Source: JBFMGS01 sp040752635 (GTDB lineage: Bacteria > Bacillota > SHA-98 > UBA4971). From it: a stretch of 64,000 nt of DNA. The DNA lies in the NCBI GenBank assembly GCA_040752635.1, contig JBFMGS010000004.1, positions 1 through 64,000 of the forward strand, read 5' to 3'. The notes below the pieces were generated by a model that saw nothing but the letters and a program-made list of their open reading frames with translations, made no database searches and was not told the origin of the DNA. This document shows, one piece after another, positions 8,553 to 17,592 of the stretch. Made by a program: the position numbers and the translations under genes. Numbering within the stretch: the stretch's first letter is position 1; every line of letters starts with the position of its first letter.

Positions 8553-10703
8553 ATGAAGCGCTCCGACAAGGAGGAGGTTCGGGCGATATTTGAACCCGGC
8601 GGCGCGCTTTCGAAGGCCCTCCCGGGTTACGAGTTCAGGGACTCTCAGGTCGAGATGGCCCTGACAGTCTGGCGGGCGTTTTCAACCTCCCGGTGCGCCC
8701 TCATCGAAAGCGGCACAGGTACGGGGAAGTCTGTTGCGTACCTGGTTCCTGCCATTTTATGGGCGCGCCATAGTGGGGAAAAAGTAGTCATATCGACCAA
8801 CACCATAAACCTTCAGGAACAGCTCATCCACAGGGACCTGCCTGTGCTATCTCGGGCCCTCGATATCGAGTTTGGATACACTCTCGTCAAAGGACGGTCC
8901 AACTACGTATGCCGGCGGAAGCTTGCGTTTGTGCATGATGACATGGATGAGGCAGCAGAAGCCGTCTCGTGGGCAGCCTTCGCTGGTCTTCTCTCCGAGC
9001 TGGCCGGGGCTGCAACAGGCAGCAAATCGGACTTTGAAACCGAGGTGCCTGTGGCTATCTGGGAAAGGGTCGCTTCCGACTCCATGTCTTGCTTGAGAAG
9101 TCGGTGCCCATACCTGGCGTCGTGCTACTTTCAAAAGGCCAGGTCCGAGATGGAAGCCGCGGAAATACTCGTCACCAACCACCACCTCCTCTTTTCTGAC
9201 CTTGCGCTCCGGAGAGCGATGCCTGAAGCGCCCGGCAGCCGAGTGCTGCCAGATTATCGATATGTCGTTTTCGACGAGGCGCACAACGTTCCGGGGGTGG
9301 CGGCGGAACACCTCAGCCACTCTGCGAGCCTTGCCCGGTTTCGCAGAGCTTGCCAGGACCTTGTCCGGGTAGATGTTCAGCGACGAAGCGAGGGAGGGTT
9401 GCTCCCCAGACTGCGGGCCGAGATCTTTCGGGAGATGGCTGGCAGAAACGCGGGGGATCTTGCCGTTATTGCAAGGCGCGTGGATGCCGCCATGGAAGCC
9501 ACGAGACGACTTCGCGAGGTATCTGGCGCATTCTTTGACTCCCTCAAAAGGGTCATGAGAGAGGTAGGAAGCGACCGGGGAGAAGGTGCCATCAGGTTGA
9601 GGGAGGAGATAACAGCCGCTTCCGTATGGCAGCAGGATATTCTTCCGACTGCGGAAAGGCTGCAGGGGAGGGCGGCCGAACTGGAAACAGAGCTTGGCAG
9701 GATTCTGGAGCGGCTTGGGTTGTTCGAGGAGGGTCTTGGTGAGGCCATGATGAGCTCCTGCGCCGAGCTTCAGGGCATTGTCAGCAGGCTGTCTTCAGAG
9801 AGGCACGCGCTGGCCTATGTCATGGCCCAACCTGACAAGACATACGTTTACTGGTCCCAGGCGAGCCCGGAAGACATCCAGGTCGTTGCGACCCCTCTTG
9901 ACGTCGCGCCTCTCCTTCGCGAGCACCTGTTCGAAGCGGTAGACTCCGCAGTGCTCACATCTGCAACCATTGCCGTCCGGGGAGAGTTCGACTTTTTCAA
10001 GAGGGAGGTCGGCTTTACAGGGCTTACAGAGCCGCCTCTTGAGTTCGTCTTCGGGTCGCCCTTCGATTTCCGGCAGCAAGCCTTGCTCGCCGTGCCCCTG
10101 GACCTTCCCGAACCGCAGGACCCCGGGTTTGTGGGAAAGGCATCAAGAGCCATCATGGACATCGTGCTTGCCTCCAGGGGACGCACCTTCGTGTTGTTCA
10201 CCTCCATCGCCATGATGTGCCAGGTCGAACAGGCTATCCGCCCAGGCCTTGATGCGGCGGGAATCCGGCTGTTTAAACAGGGCGATCTGCCTCGCCATCG
10301 GATGCTTACGCTGTTTCGCGACGAGCCGGGCGTTCTGCTGGGAGCTGATAGCTTCTGGCAGGGGGTTGACGTGCCGGGCGAAGCGCTTTCATGCGTGATC
10401 CTGGTGAGGTTGCCTTTCCAGGTGCCCACCGACCCGGTGGTCGAGGCGAAAACAGAAGCAGCGGGTCTTGAGTGCGGCAACGGATTCTATTCCTATGCCT
10501 TGCCATGTGCGGTCATCAGGTTCCGCCAGGGGTTCGGCAGGCTCATAAGGTCGCGCGAGGATAAAGGCGTTGTGGTGGTACTTGACAAGCGGCTGGTAGA
10601 AAAGCCGTACGGTAGGGCGTTCTTCTCCTCTCTCCCACCCATTACCCTTCTTGCAGGCACCACTGATGAAGTGGTAGATGCCGTGCGTCGCTGGCTTGAC
10701 TGA
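8553..10703 (+). CDS. DinG/XPD-type ATP-dependent DNA helicase
   Basis: Superfamily 2 5'-3' DNA helicase of the Rad3/XPD/DinG group. 716 aa. Walker A ESGTGTGKS (about residue 52), four cysteines suited to an iron-sulfur cluster (NYVCRRK, then CLRSRCPYLASC, about 125-190), the DEAH box in VVFDEAHN (about 240) and C-terminal motifs GADSFWQGVDVPGE and RFRQGFGRLIRS. No N-terminal exonuclease domain, unlike B. subtilis DinG. It directly abuts nfo, suggesting a shared repair role. Confidence 0.92.
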   Translation: MKRSDKEEVRAIFEPGGALSKALPGYEFRDSQVEMALTVWRAFSTSRCALIESGTGTGKSVAYLVPAILWARHSGEKVVISTNTINLQEQLIHRDLPVLSRALDIEFGYTLVKGRSNYVCRRKLAFVHDDMDEAAEAVSWAAFAGLLSELAGAATGSKSDFETEVPVAIWERVASDSMSCLRSRCPYLASCYFQKARSEMEAAEILVTNHHLLFSDLALRRAMPEAPGSRVLPDYRYVVFDEAHNVPGVAAEHLSHSASLARFRRACQDLVRVDVQRRSEGGLLPRLRAEIFREMAGRNAGDLAVIARRVDAAMEATRRLREVSGAFFDSLKRVMREVGSDRGEGAIRLREEITAASVWQQDILPTAERLQGRAAELETELGRILERLGLFEEGLGEAMMSSCAELQGIVSRLSSERHALAYVMAQPDKTYVYWSQASPEDIQVVATPLDVAPLLREHLFEAVDSAVLTSATIAVRGEFDFFKREVGFTGLTEPPLEFVFGSPFDFRQQALLAVPLDLPEPQDPGFVGKASRAIMDIVLASRGRTFVLFTSIAMMCQVEQAIRPGLDAAGIRLFKQGDLPRHRMLTLFRDEPGVLLGADSFWQGVDVPGEALSCVILVRLPFQVPTDPVVEAKTEAAGLECGNGFYSYALPCAVIRFRQGFGRLIRSREDKGVVVVLDKRLVEKPYGRAFFSSLPPITLLAGTTDEVVDAVRRWLD

Positions 10704-10733
10704 TCCAAAATCCGCCTTAGCATCATCTTCCGG

Positions 10734-10762
10734 TTGTCCCTCCCATGGAGCTATGCTATAAT
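10734..10762 (+). promoter_or_regulatory. Sigma-A-type promoter for the SleB-like gene
   Basis: TTGTCC (10734-10739), 17-bp spacer, perfect TATAAT (10757-10762). It lies after the helicase stop and 112 bp before the SleB-like ATG. This good housekeeping promoter is unexpected for a gene that is forespore-controlled in Bacillus. Confidence 0.65.
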
Positions 10763-10826
10763 GCGCTCATAAGTTCGCATTTGCGTGGGGACCGGGCCTT
10801 GCAATGCGACTTACTGTTATCCTGTG

Positions 10827-10862
10827 GGAAATGTTCTCAACAAGGGAAATGTTCTCAACAAG
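10827..10862 (+). repeat. Two exact tandem copies of an 18-bp unit in the sleB-like leader
   Basis: GGAAATGTTCTCAACAAG occurs at 10827-10844 and again at 10845-10862, right before the ribosome-binding site. The second copy supplies the first bases of AGGAGG. Confidence 0.9.
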
Positions 10863-10873
10863 GAGGTAACGCG

Positions 10874-11329
10874 ATGAGATACCGCAAGACCGGAGTAGTT
10901 GCTTTGAGTCTCCTGGCCATGCTTGTGATCTCGTTGGCGCATCTCCCTGCAATGACGGGCGATGTCGCAAGCGCAGCACCGTCTGACTACGAGTTGCTTG
11001 CGCACGTAATAGCAGGCGAGGCGAGAGGCGAGCCGTACCTGGGCAAGGTCGCCGTTGGTGCGGTCGTCATGAACAGGGTCAAAAGCCCCCTGTTCCCCAA
11101 CACCATCGCCGGCGTCGTGTACCAAGGCTGGGCATTTACGTCGGTATATGACGGCCAAATCAACATGCCGCCGGACCGTGAATCCTACTTGGCAGCGCAG
11201 GATGCCCTGTCCGGATGGGATCCCACCTACGGTGCTCTCTACTTCTATAATCCCGCGCGCGTCACATCCTACTGGATCTTCTCTCGTCCCGTCACTACAG
11301 TCATCGGCAACCACTACTTCGCAAGGTAG
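10874..11329 (+). CDS. SleB-like cell wall hydrolase (Hydrolase_2)
   Basis: Lytic-transglycosylase-type enzyme related to the spore cortex-lytic SleB. 151 aa, only the catalytic domain; the peptidoglycan-binding domain of SleB is missing. A signal peptide covers about residues 8-37 (ending DVASAAP). The catalytic glutamate is in VIAGEARGEPYLGKVAVGAV and the C-terminal signature is ALYFYNPARVTSYWIFSR. ATG chosen because AGGAGG lies directly upstream; the frame is open further up. It could be CwlJ- or SleB-like; substrate assumed to be cortex muramic-lactam peptidoglycan. Confidence 0.88.
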   Translation: MRYRKTGVVALSLLAMLVISLAHLPAMTGDVASAAPSDYELLAHVIAGEARGEPYLGKVAVGAVVMNRVKSPLFPNTIAGVVYQGWAFTSVYDGQINMPPDRESYLAAQDALSGWDPTYGALYFYNPARVTSYWIFSRPVTTVIGNHYFAR

Positions 11330-11372
11330 CCGAGGCTTACCGTACCATCACTGCCAATTCGAACCCCGTATT

Positions 11373-11397
11373 GCGGGGACGGGATTCCCGTCCCCGC
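11373..11397 (+). terminator. Strong GC hairpin after the SleB-like gene
   Basis: Perfect 11-bp stem GCGGGGACGGG / CCCGTCCCCGC with a 3-nt loop, 44 bp after the stop codon. No T-run follows (CCCGGGCC instead), so termination is likely but not canonical. Confidence 0.5.
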
Positions 11398-11490
11398 CCC
11401 GGGCCCCGCTCGTTGGACCAAAAACCCCGAATTTCGCTTGGCGTGGCAGCATACATATAACCGGAAAGACAGCCCGAGGGAGGACGGCTC

Positions 11491-12312
11491 ATGCTCGTTG
11501 TAATCGGGCGGAACTGGTTCCGGCTCGTGCTCGCCGCGATTCTGCTTGTGGTAGTCATAAACGCGGCTGAGCTAGCTCTATTCCGCGCAGCGAGGGCGGT
11601 CATCAGCACTGTCTCTGGGAGGCTCGTGCCTGTCTACTTTGTGGCGACCAGCCAGAATAAGGTTGCCTTCACGTTTGAGGACGGGCCCGGCAGGGACGAG
11701 ACCCATGAAGTCCTTCGCGTGCTGAAGGATCACGGTGTCAAAGCGAGCTTTTTCCTTTCGGGAAAGTGGGTTGCCCAGCACCCGCAAGCCGCCCGTGCCG
11801 TTGCCCAAGACGGTCACGAGCTAGGAAACTACGCATACTCGGCACCCCATGTGAACGCGCTGTCGGCAGGCGAGATAAGGCGCGAGCTTGAAAAGGCGCA
11901 TAAGGTTATCGTAGAGACCTGTGGCGAGACCCCGAGGGTGTTCCGCCCGCCGTACGGCGAATACAGCAACAAGGTCATTGAGGCCGCCAGGGAACTCGGC
12001 TACCAAACGGTCGTGTGGAGCATAGACTCGCTTGACTGGAGAGGGGCGCCCGCCGCCGACATCAAGGCGAGGGTCCTCGCGAAAATCCACAAGGGGTCGA
12101 TAATCCGGTTTCACGTTGGCGGCGCTCACACCGTAGAATCACTGCCCGGCATTATCTCTGAACTGAAGAAGCAAGGCTACGCTATCGTTCCTGTATCGAG
12201 CCTCCTCATAGAGGGGAGTTACTACATACACCCCCACACCGGAGAACAGCGTCCGATAAAGCCGCCACAAGGCAGGGAGTCGCAGGAGAGGAGGTCCCCA
12301 AATGACACATAA
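11491..12312 (+). CDS. NodB-family polysaccharide deacetylase homologue, probably catalytically dead
   Basis: 273 aa. One N-terminal membrane anchor (about residues 10-30), then a NodB-homology domain (about 55-240). The fold markers RPPYGEYS and SIDSLDWRG are intact. The first motif reads TFEDGP instead of TFDDGP, and the two metal-binding histidines of the GNHTYSHP-type motif are replaced (GNYAYSAPH). A zinc-dependent deacetylase lacking both histidines should not bind metal normally, so a structural role is inferred. It overlaps the next deacetylase-like gene by 11 bp. Confidence 0.8.
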   Translation: MLVVIGRNWFRLVLAAILLVVVINAAELALFRAARAVISTVSGRLVPVYFVATSQNKVAFTFEDGPGRDETHEVLRVLKDHGVKASFFLSGKWVAQHPQAARAVAQDGHELGNYAYSAPHVNALSAGEIRRELEKAHKVIVETCGETPRVFRPPYGEYSNKVIEAARELGYQTVVWSIDSLDWRGAPAADIKARVLAKIHKGSIIRFHVGGAHTVESLPGIISELKKQGYAIVPVSSLLIEGSYYIHPHTGEQRPIKPPQGRESQERRSPNDT

Positions 12313-13551
12313 GGATCCGCTCATCCCCAGGCGTGAAGCGCGCGTGACCGCGGTCGTCATTACCAGGGAAGGTGTTTTGCTTGCAGCCTTTGCTTTGCTC
12401 ATCCTGGTGTTCACCGCGGTGTTCGTTTCCTCTCTCGACGAAGTCAGGCGTGTAATCTACGGTGCCCGACCCGGGGTTACACTGGAAGGCCGCAACGTGT
12501 CGGGGCTACTCGCTTCTGAGGTGAGGCGGGCGGTCGAGGCCATGGCGGAGAGGGAACGCGTGGCTCCAAAAGATGCCATGTACTTCAAGGAGACAGGCGA
12601 GATCATCAGTGAGCAGCCCGGAGTGGATGTTGATGTAGACCTCACCGTGGCCCGTGTCATGCGGGCAAAGCCGGGAGACGGCGTGGAACTCGCCAGGGTC
12701 GCTGTACTTCCGACAGTAACTCGCCGGCTTTTCAGCCCGGTCTACCGGGTCGACACTGACAAGAAAGTAATGGCTCTTGCTGTAAATGTTGCCTGGGGCG
12801 AGGAGCACCTTCCTGCTATGCTCGACATCCTTCGTGCGAATAACGTGAAGGCGACGTTCTTCATAGACGGAGAGTGGGCGGAGAAGTTCCCCGACCTTGT
12901 GAAGGCCCTTGCTACAGAAGGGCACGACATCGGCAATCACGGATACAGGCACCTTCACGTCGAGCGGATGAGCGATAGTGACATAAAGGACCTGATCCTC
13001 CGGAACGAGAAGCTGCTTGCGGGGCTTGGCGCCACGCCCGGCAAACTGTTCGCGCCGCCCTATGGCGAGTGTAATCAGAGCGTTACTTCTGCTGCTGCAT
13101 CTCTCGGATACACGACCGTTATGTGGACCATCGATACAATAGACTGGAAGACGAAGGAACCTCATAAGATCGTTGACAGGGTAACCCGGAAAANNNNNNN
13201 NNNNNNNNNNNNNNNNNNNNNNNNNNNNNNNNNNNNNNNNNNNNNNNNNNNNNNNNNNNNNNNNNNNNNNNNNNNNNNNNNNNNNNNNNNNNNGAGTGTA
13301 ATCAGAGCGTTACTTCTGCTGCTGCATCTCTCGGATACACGACCGTTATGTGGACCATCGATACAATAGACTGGAAGACGAAGGAACCTCATAAGATCGT
13401 TGACAGGGTAACCCGGAAAATGGTGCCTGGCGCGATTGTTCTTATGCATCCCACTGAAGTTGCAAATAAAGCGCTCCCGTCTATCGTGGAAACGGTAAGG
13501 AGGAGCGGCTATCAACTGTGCACAGTGTCGGAACTCCTAGGAATGCACTGA
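12302..13551 (+). CDS. YlxY-like sporulation deacetylase-family protein, split by an assembly gap
   Basis: NodB-family protein resembling Bacillus YlxY, whose gene also precedes the M16 peptidase-spoVF cluster. N-terminal membrane anchor (about residues 22-42), then the domain starting ALAVNVAWGEEHLP, where both aspartates of TFDDGP are lost. The histidine motif (GNHGYRH) and TIDTIDW remain. The 100-N gap (13194-13293) is flanked by a 127-bp duplication; removing one copy and the Ns joins 12302-13193 to 13421-13551 in frame, giving 340 aa ending VSELLGMH. The gene is therefore intact in the genome. Activity is doubtful. Confidence 0.85.
13067..13420. other. Assembly gap flanked by an exact 127-bp duplication
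   Basis: 13067-13193 is identical to 13294-13420, with 100 Ns between. This is the expected picture when two overlapping contigs are scaffolded without being merged. Confidence 0.95.
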
Positions 13552-13562
13552 TTCTGCTGGGG

Positions 13563-13775
13563 GGTTGCCGGTACTTGCATCCTAATGTCACCGAGGCGCG
13601 CCCTGCCACTCCACTCGGGGGGGAAGGCCCCTTCCGACGGACCTCGTGCTCCAGGGCAGGTACTCAGGTACTACAGGTACTATAGGAAGGACTCGATCCT
13701 GCCTCTCCCTGCCTCACGGCAAGCACAGGAAGACCCGGGGGAGCGCCGTCCCTGGAATGCAAGCACCGGTAAACC
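13563..13775 (+). repeat. Copy A of a dispersed intergenic element with inverted ends
   Basis: The left end GGTTGCCGGTACTTGCATCC (13563-) is nearly the inverse of the right end GGAATGCAAGCACCGGT (13753-). Inside are a GGAAGG / CCTTCC hairpin and a GGCAGG / CCTGCC pair. The core CCTTCCGACGGACCTCGTG and what follows match copy B near 63850 over 33 bp with two differences. It lies between convergent genes; no coding capacity is apparent in 13552-13808. Confidence 0.6.
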
Positions 13776-13808
13776 CTACCAAATGGTGGAATACTGTTGC
13801 GCATCGGC

Positions 13809-15218
13809 TCAACTGTTGCGCAGCTTCTCGCGGATGACCTCCCAGAACGCCCCGTCTTCGTATCCCAACTTCCATATGGCTATCCCGCCGAGGTCGTATT
13901 TGTTGACCAGGTCGAGCTTGGGCCTCACACTATGGGATGATTCGAACCAGACCTCGTGTCGTGCGCCGTTTTCCACATACTTGAAGTATGGGGATTTGCT
14001 GGTGGAGTCCCACAGGGGATCGATTCCCAGCTTCTTTGCGCGGTTCATAGCCTGTGTGTAGGAGAGCGCAGTGACACGTCCGGTTGCCAGGTTCCAATCA
14101 TAGCCGTAGGCCGGTATGCCCAGAAGGATCTTGTTCCTCGGTATCTGCGTTATCGCATATCTTACCACCTTCTCCACCCAGCCGTGAGAGGCAATGGGAC
14201 CCGGACCGCTGGTCCACGCATGTTCGTCATAGGTCATAAGCATCACGAAATCACATATCCGGCCCAGCGCGTAGTAGTCGAACGCCCCGACCCACGTGCT
14301 CGTGGCATGATCTGCCGTTTTGGCGGGAACGGAGATGGTGACCAGGTAACCTCGCGGCCTTAGCCTCGCAGCAAGCTCCGTCATGAACGCGGTGAGGTTC
14401 TCGCGGTCGGAGGGGTACACGTTCTCGAGGTCCACGTTAACCCCGTAGTACTCGCCACGCTGCAGGATGTCGAGGATGTCGGATATGGCCTTTGCCCTGG
14501 AGTTGGCGTTCTGCAGAAGCACGTGGGCACGCTTCCCGTCAAAGCCGGAAGGGGTCAGGTTATGAACGAGCGCGAGAGTGCGAACCTGGCCCGACTTCGC
14601 CACGTCCATGGCCCTCTTGCTTGGTGTCCCAGATATCCGCCCGTTTGCGTCCACGGCATACAGAAACGTGGCGACATAGTCGAGGAAATTGGCCTGGCGC
14701 AGGAGAGAGCCGTATGATGTGGGGTCCCCCGGGTAATCCTCTGTGTAGTATCCCAGGACCTGGCGGATCCCGCCGGTTTGTCGTTGCGAAACACCCGAAT
14801 GCGAAGGGGGCTCGCCGGGCGCGCGGATCAAGAAGCCGGCAACCCATCCCACTTGCCCGTCGGAAAGGCGAACTTGGTACCAATCGTTGAGGCGCGCCAA
14901 CACCGTAAGGCGGGCGCCAACATCGATCTTTGATATGGTTGCATAGGTAGTACCGGGGCCTTTCCTGAGCCGGGCGCGTTCTTCCACCGTCGCCGGCGTG
15001 CCGGGCTCGAGCATCGGCGAAGGCCGACCCTTGACGGCAGCTACCGTGCCCGCGTTAGCGGCTGTATGCGTAGCGCCCTCGTGCCGGGCCGATGACACGG
15101 AAGCCACATTGTGTGCGTCCGCGGGCGGCTGGACGACAGCATCGGAGGGTTTCTGGTTCTGTGCTGAGAAAACTAGAAGCAGGAGGGTCAGGACGGTTGC
15201 CGCGATCTTTGGGTCCAA
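13809..15218 (-). CDS. SH3b-domain GH18 glycosidase (spore/cell-wall type)
   Basis: Secreted glycoside hydrolase family 18 protein related to Bacillus YaaH/SleL-type enzymes that cut cortex peptidoglycan. About 469 aa. TTG start at 15218 is preferred: AAGGAGG lies 11 bp upstream and it gives a clean signal peptide (PKIAATVLTLLLLVFSA). ATG at 15251 is the alternative. A bacterial SH3 domain follows (RARLRKGPGTTYATISKIDV), then the GH18 barrel with the catalytic motif YYGVNVDLEN (proton-donor glutamate present). Only gene on the minus strand in this half, divergent from the M16 peptidase. 15219-15499 holds no other gene. Confidence 0.85.
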   Translation of the reverse strand: MDPKIAATVLTLLLLVFSAQNQKPSDAVVQPPADAHNVASVSSARHEGATHTAANAGTVAAVKGRPSPMLEPGTPATVEERARLRKGPGTTYATISKIDVGARLTVLARLNDWYQVRLSDGQVGWVAGFLIRAPGEPPSHSGVSQRQTGGIRQVLGYYTEDYPGDPTSYGSLLRQANFLDYVATFLYAVDANGRISGTPSKRAMDVAKSGQVRTLALVHNLTPSGFDGKRAHVLLQNANSRAKAISDILDILQRGEYYGVNVDLENVYPSDRENLTAFMTELAARLRPRGYLVTISVPAKTADHATSTWVGAFDYYALGRICDFVMLMTYDEHAWTSGPGPIASHGWVEKVVRYAITQIPRNKILLGIPAYGYDWNLATGRVTALSYTQAMNRAKKLGIDPLWDSTSKSPYFKYVENGARHEVWFESSHSVRPKLDLVNKYDLGGIAIWKLGYEDGAFWEVIREKLRNS

Positions 15219-15499
15219 ATCAGGGCTTTCCTCCTTGCCGGGAGCGTCCATCCGCCCGCGGACGCACACAATCTGGTAATCTCCAGTTCTACTAAGGAGT
15301 CCGGGATCCTTTATGTAAGTTTCTCTAGTACCGGTGGTTTCTGCATAAGCTGGCACAGGACAAAAAAGTACGAGCGCGTCCAAAACATTGTGACAGGAGC
15401 CTCGACTCGGAAAGAGGAATCGCACTAAGGTAAGCGAATCCATACCAAAGGTTGTCGGCATCCGTCGAGCAGTGGAGAGATCTGTCAAGGGGTGACTGT

Positions 15500-16846
15500 G
15501 TGACCTGCTACGAGCGAACTGTGCTTCCTGGTGGTGTGAGGGTAGTTACTGAGGAGATCCCGCATGTAAGGTCGTGTTCGGTGGGTTTGTGGTTTAACTC
15601 CGGATCGCGGCGGGAACTGCCAGAAGAGAACGGCGTGTCACATTTCATCGAGCATCTCGTCTTTAAGGGCACAGAGCGGCGCACCGCAAGGCAAATCGCT
15701 GAAGAGATGGATGATGTAGGGGGCCAGTTGAACGCGTTCACCGGCAGGGACCATACCTGCTTTTACGCGAAGGTCCTGGATGAGCATGTCAGCATTGCCA
15801 TAGACATCCTCTGTGACCTGGTTTCCCGGCCGCTCCTCGCTGCGGAAGACGTCGAGAAAGAAAGAAGCGTCATAGCTGAGGAAATCGGGATGTACGAGGA
15901 TTCCCCGGAAGAGGTAGTCCACGACGAGCTTGCCCGCGCCGCCTGGGGGCCGAGCTCGCTGGGCTTGCCAATCCTTGGGACGCAGAAGACCCTCAAGCGC
16001 CTCACGAGGGATGCCATAGTTGCGTACATGTCCAGCCATTATACCGCTGGTAACCTTGTTGTAGCCGCTGCAGGAAGCCTGAAGCACGCAAGGATCGTCG
16101 AAGAGGTGGAAAGCCGCCTGGCTCTGCCTTCTGCAGCTACAGATCCTCTAAACACCCCTAGATGGAGGCCTGCAGCTCATGTCTTTCGGCCCAAGAACAC
16201 AGAGCAGGCCCACATCTGCGTCGGTGTCGAAGGGTACAGCAGGAACCATCCGTCGAGGTTTGCGCTCTACGTGCTCGACGCCGTGATCGGCGGGGGCATG
16301 AGCTCCAGGCTTTTCCAGAAGCTCAGGGAAGACTTCGGCCTGGTATACTCAACGTACACCTACGCGGCGTCATACGAGGACGTAGGAGCTTTTGTCGTAT
16401 ACGCAGCCACAAGCCCTGATAACGTAAAGGTTGTCCAGGGCCTCATCCTTGACGAGCTCGCGGAAGTGGCGTCTAACGGTATACGTCAGGAGGAGCTCGA
16501 TAGAGGCAAGGAGCAGCTCAAGAGCGGGTTGGTGTTGAACCTGGAGACAACCAATAGCCGGATGAGCAGGCTCGGGCGGCTCGAGCTTTTCCACGAGCCG
16601 CTCTACACGCCGGATGAGGTTTTCAAGATGATAGACGATGTAACACTGGGTGACGTGAGACGAGTTGCTGCTGACTTGCTGGGAAAGGTAGCGCCGGTGA
16701 TCGCGGCGGTGGGGCCGCGCAGGACGAAGTCGGCGTTCGGCGGGAGGAAACCATATGGTCCAGGGGATAGACGAGAGGCTGGAGTCGCTCCGAGCTGCCA
16801 TCGAGGAACTCAGAGAGGAGCTACACTCGGAGATAGCACGGGATAA
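15500..16846 (+). CDS. M16 family zinc peptidase (YmxG/MlpA-like)
   Basis: Zinc metallopeptidase related to mitochondrial processing peptidase and Bacillus MlpA. About 448 aa. The inverted zinc site HFIEHLVFKG (about residue 50) with the downstream glutamate in EKERSVIAEE (about 130) is complete, and the C-terminal half has GGGMSSRLFQKLREDFGLVY. GTG at 15500 chosen since AAGGGGTG precedes it. The last 30 residues are rich in G, R and P because the next gene overlaps them by 92 bp. It sits in the same relative place as in Bacillus. Confidence 0.92.
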   Translation: MTCYERTVLPGGVRVVTEEIPHVRSCSVGLWFNSGSRRELPEENGVSHFIEHLVFKGTERRTARQIAEEMDDVGGQLNAFTGRDHTCFYAKVLDEHVSIAIDILCDLVSRPLLAAEDVEKERSVIAEEIGMYEDSPEEVVHDELARAAWGPSSLGLPILGTQKTLKRLTRDAIVAYMSSHYTAGNLVVAAAGSLKHARIVEEVESRLALPSAATDPLNTPRWRPAAHVFRPKNTEQAHICVGVEGYSRNHPSRFALYVLDAVIGGGMSSRLFQKLREDFGLVYSTYTYAASYEDVGAFVVYAATSPDNVKVVQGLILDELAEVASNGIRQEELDRGKEQLKSGLVLNLETTNSRMSRLGRLELFHEPLYTPDEVFKMIDDVTLGDVRRVAADLLGKVAPVIAAVGPRRTKSAFGGRKPYGPGDRREAGVAPSCHRGTQRGATLGDSTG

Positions 16847-17015
16847 CGGGAGGCTCGACGGCGCGCGCACCTGCGAGATCAGCGAGAGCCTTGACAAGCT
16901 GGTTGCGCAGTTTCTTCGCGTAAAGGAGAAACTCGAGGAAGAACGTGGGAGCCGGGATGTCACGGCATCGCGGCAAAGACTGACCCCCGCGTGTCCCAAG
17001 ACCGGTGAATACTAG
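16755..17015 (+). CDS. Spo0E-like aspartyl-phosphate phosphatase (putative)
   Basis: 86 aa. Spo0E-family proteins dephosphorylate Spo0A and share an S-x-x-L-D core on a helix; here SESLDKLVAQFLR (about residues 43-55) fits. The N-terminal half is a charged helix (LESLRAAIEELREELHSEI), so the whole is likely helical. ATG with GGAGG 6 bp upstream. Its first 92 bp overlap the M16 gene in another frame. An alternative is an unrelated small coiled-coil protein; the Spo0E call rests on the short motif and the sporulation context. Confidence 0.6.
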   Translation: MVQGIDERLESLRAAIEELREELHSEIARDNGRLDGARTCEISESLDKLVAQFLRVKEKLEEERGSRDVTASRQRLTPACPKTGEY

Positions 17016-17073
17016 GCTTGCCATTGTGCCAAACTAAAGCCGACATCCAATCCTTCTCAAGGAGGCTTTGCGA

Positions 17074-17562
17074 ATGGCGAGCGTAATCGGCACATTTGAC
17101 TCGCGTGACCAGGCCGAAAGGGCGGTTGACGAGCTCAAGAAGAAGGGATTCTCGGAGGACAAGGTATCCGTGGTCGCCAGGGAGGAGCGCGTGAGAGGCG
17201 GCGAACGCGGTGAGGGAGGCCTCACCATGGCTCGCGGAGATGACCTTACAGGCGGCACTCTCACCGGCGGTGCCATCGGTGCTGCCACCGGCCTCCTGGC
17301 TGGTTTGGGGGCTCTCGCGATTCCAGGAATCGGGCCTATAGTCGCGGCAGGGCCCATAGCTGCTGGTCTCACAGGAGCCGTGACAGGGGGGATCGTCGGA
17401 GGGCTTGTGGACCTCGGCATCCCCGAGGAGCGAAGCAGGTACTACGAGGGGAAGGTCAAGGAGGGGAAGATCCTGGTAGCAGTGAAAGCTGACGACAACT
17501 CTGTCAGCAAGGCCAAGGATGTCCTCGCCAAGTACGCGGCCCGAGACATCGAGGTCCACTGA
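17074..17562 (+). CDS. General stress protein, YflT-like with glycine-rich middle
   Basis: 162 aa. The N-terminal segment (ASVIGTFDSRDQAERAVDEL, followed by a KKGF-type stretch) is the YflT/heat-induced stress protein domain. The centre (about 65-115) is a glycine/alanine-rich hydrophobic stretch that may insert into or lie on a membrane. The C-terminus (GKILVAVKADDNSVSKAKDV) is the second half of the fold. AAGGAGG lies 8 bp before the ATG. Biochemical function unknown for the family. Confidence 0.75.
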   Translation: MASVIGTFDSRDQAERAVDELKKKGFSEDKVSVVAREERVRGGERGEGGLTMARGDDLTGGTLTGGAIGAATGLLAGLGALAIPGIGPIVAAGPIAAGLTGAVTGGIVGGLVDLGIPEERSRYYEGKVKEGKILVAVKADDNSVSKAKDVLAKYAARDIEVH

Positions 17563-17592
17563 TCTCCTGACCACCCAGGCTTTGCTTGGCTT

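Noticed and set aside
11350..11400. tRNA T-loop-like GGTTCGAAT on the minus strand
   Set aside because: The flanking bases do not pair as a T arm and no anticodon or acceptor stem can be built.
13809..15488. Longer start for the GH18 gene at 15488
   Set aside because: The extra 90 residues would put the signal peptide in the interior and overlap the M16 gene; no ribosome-binding site supports it.
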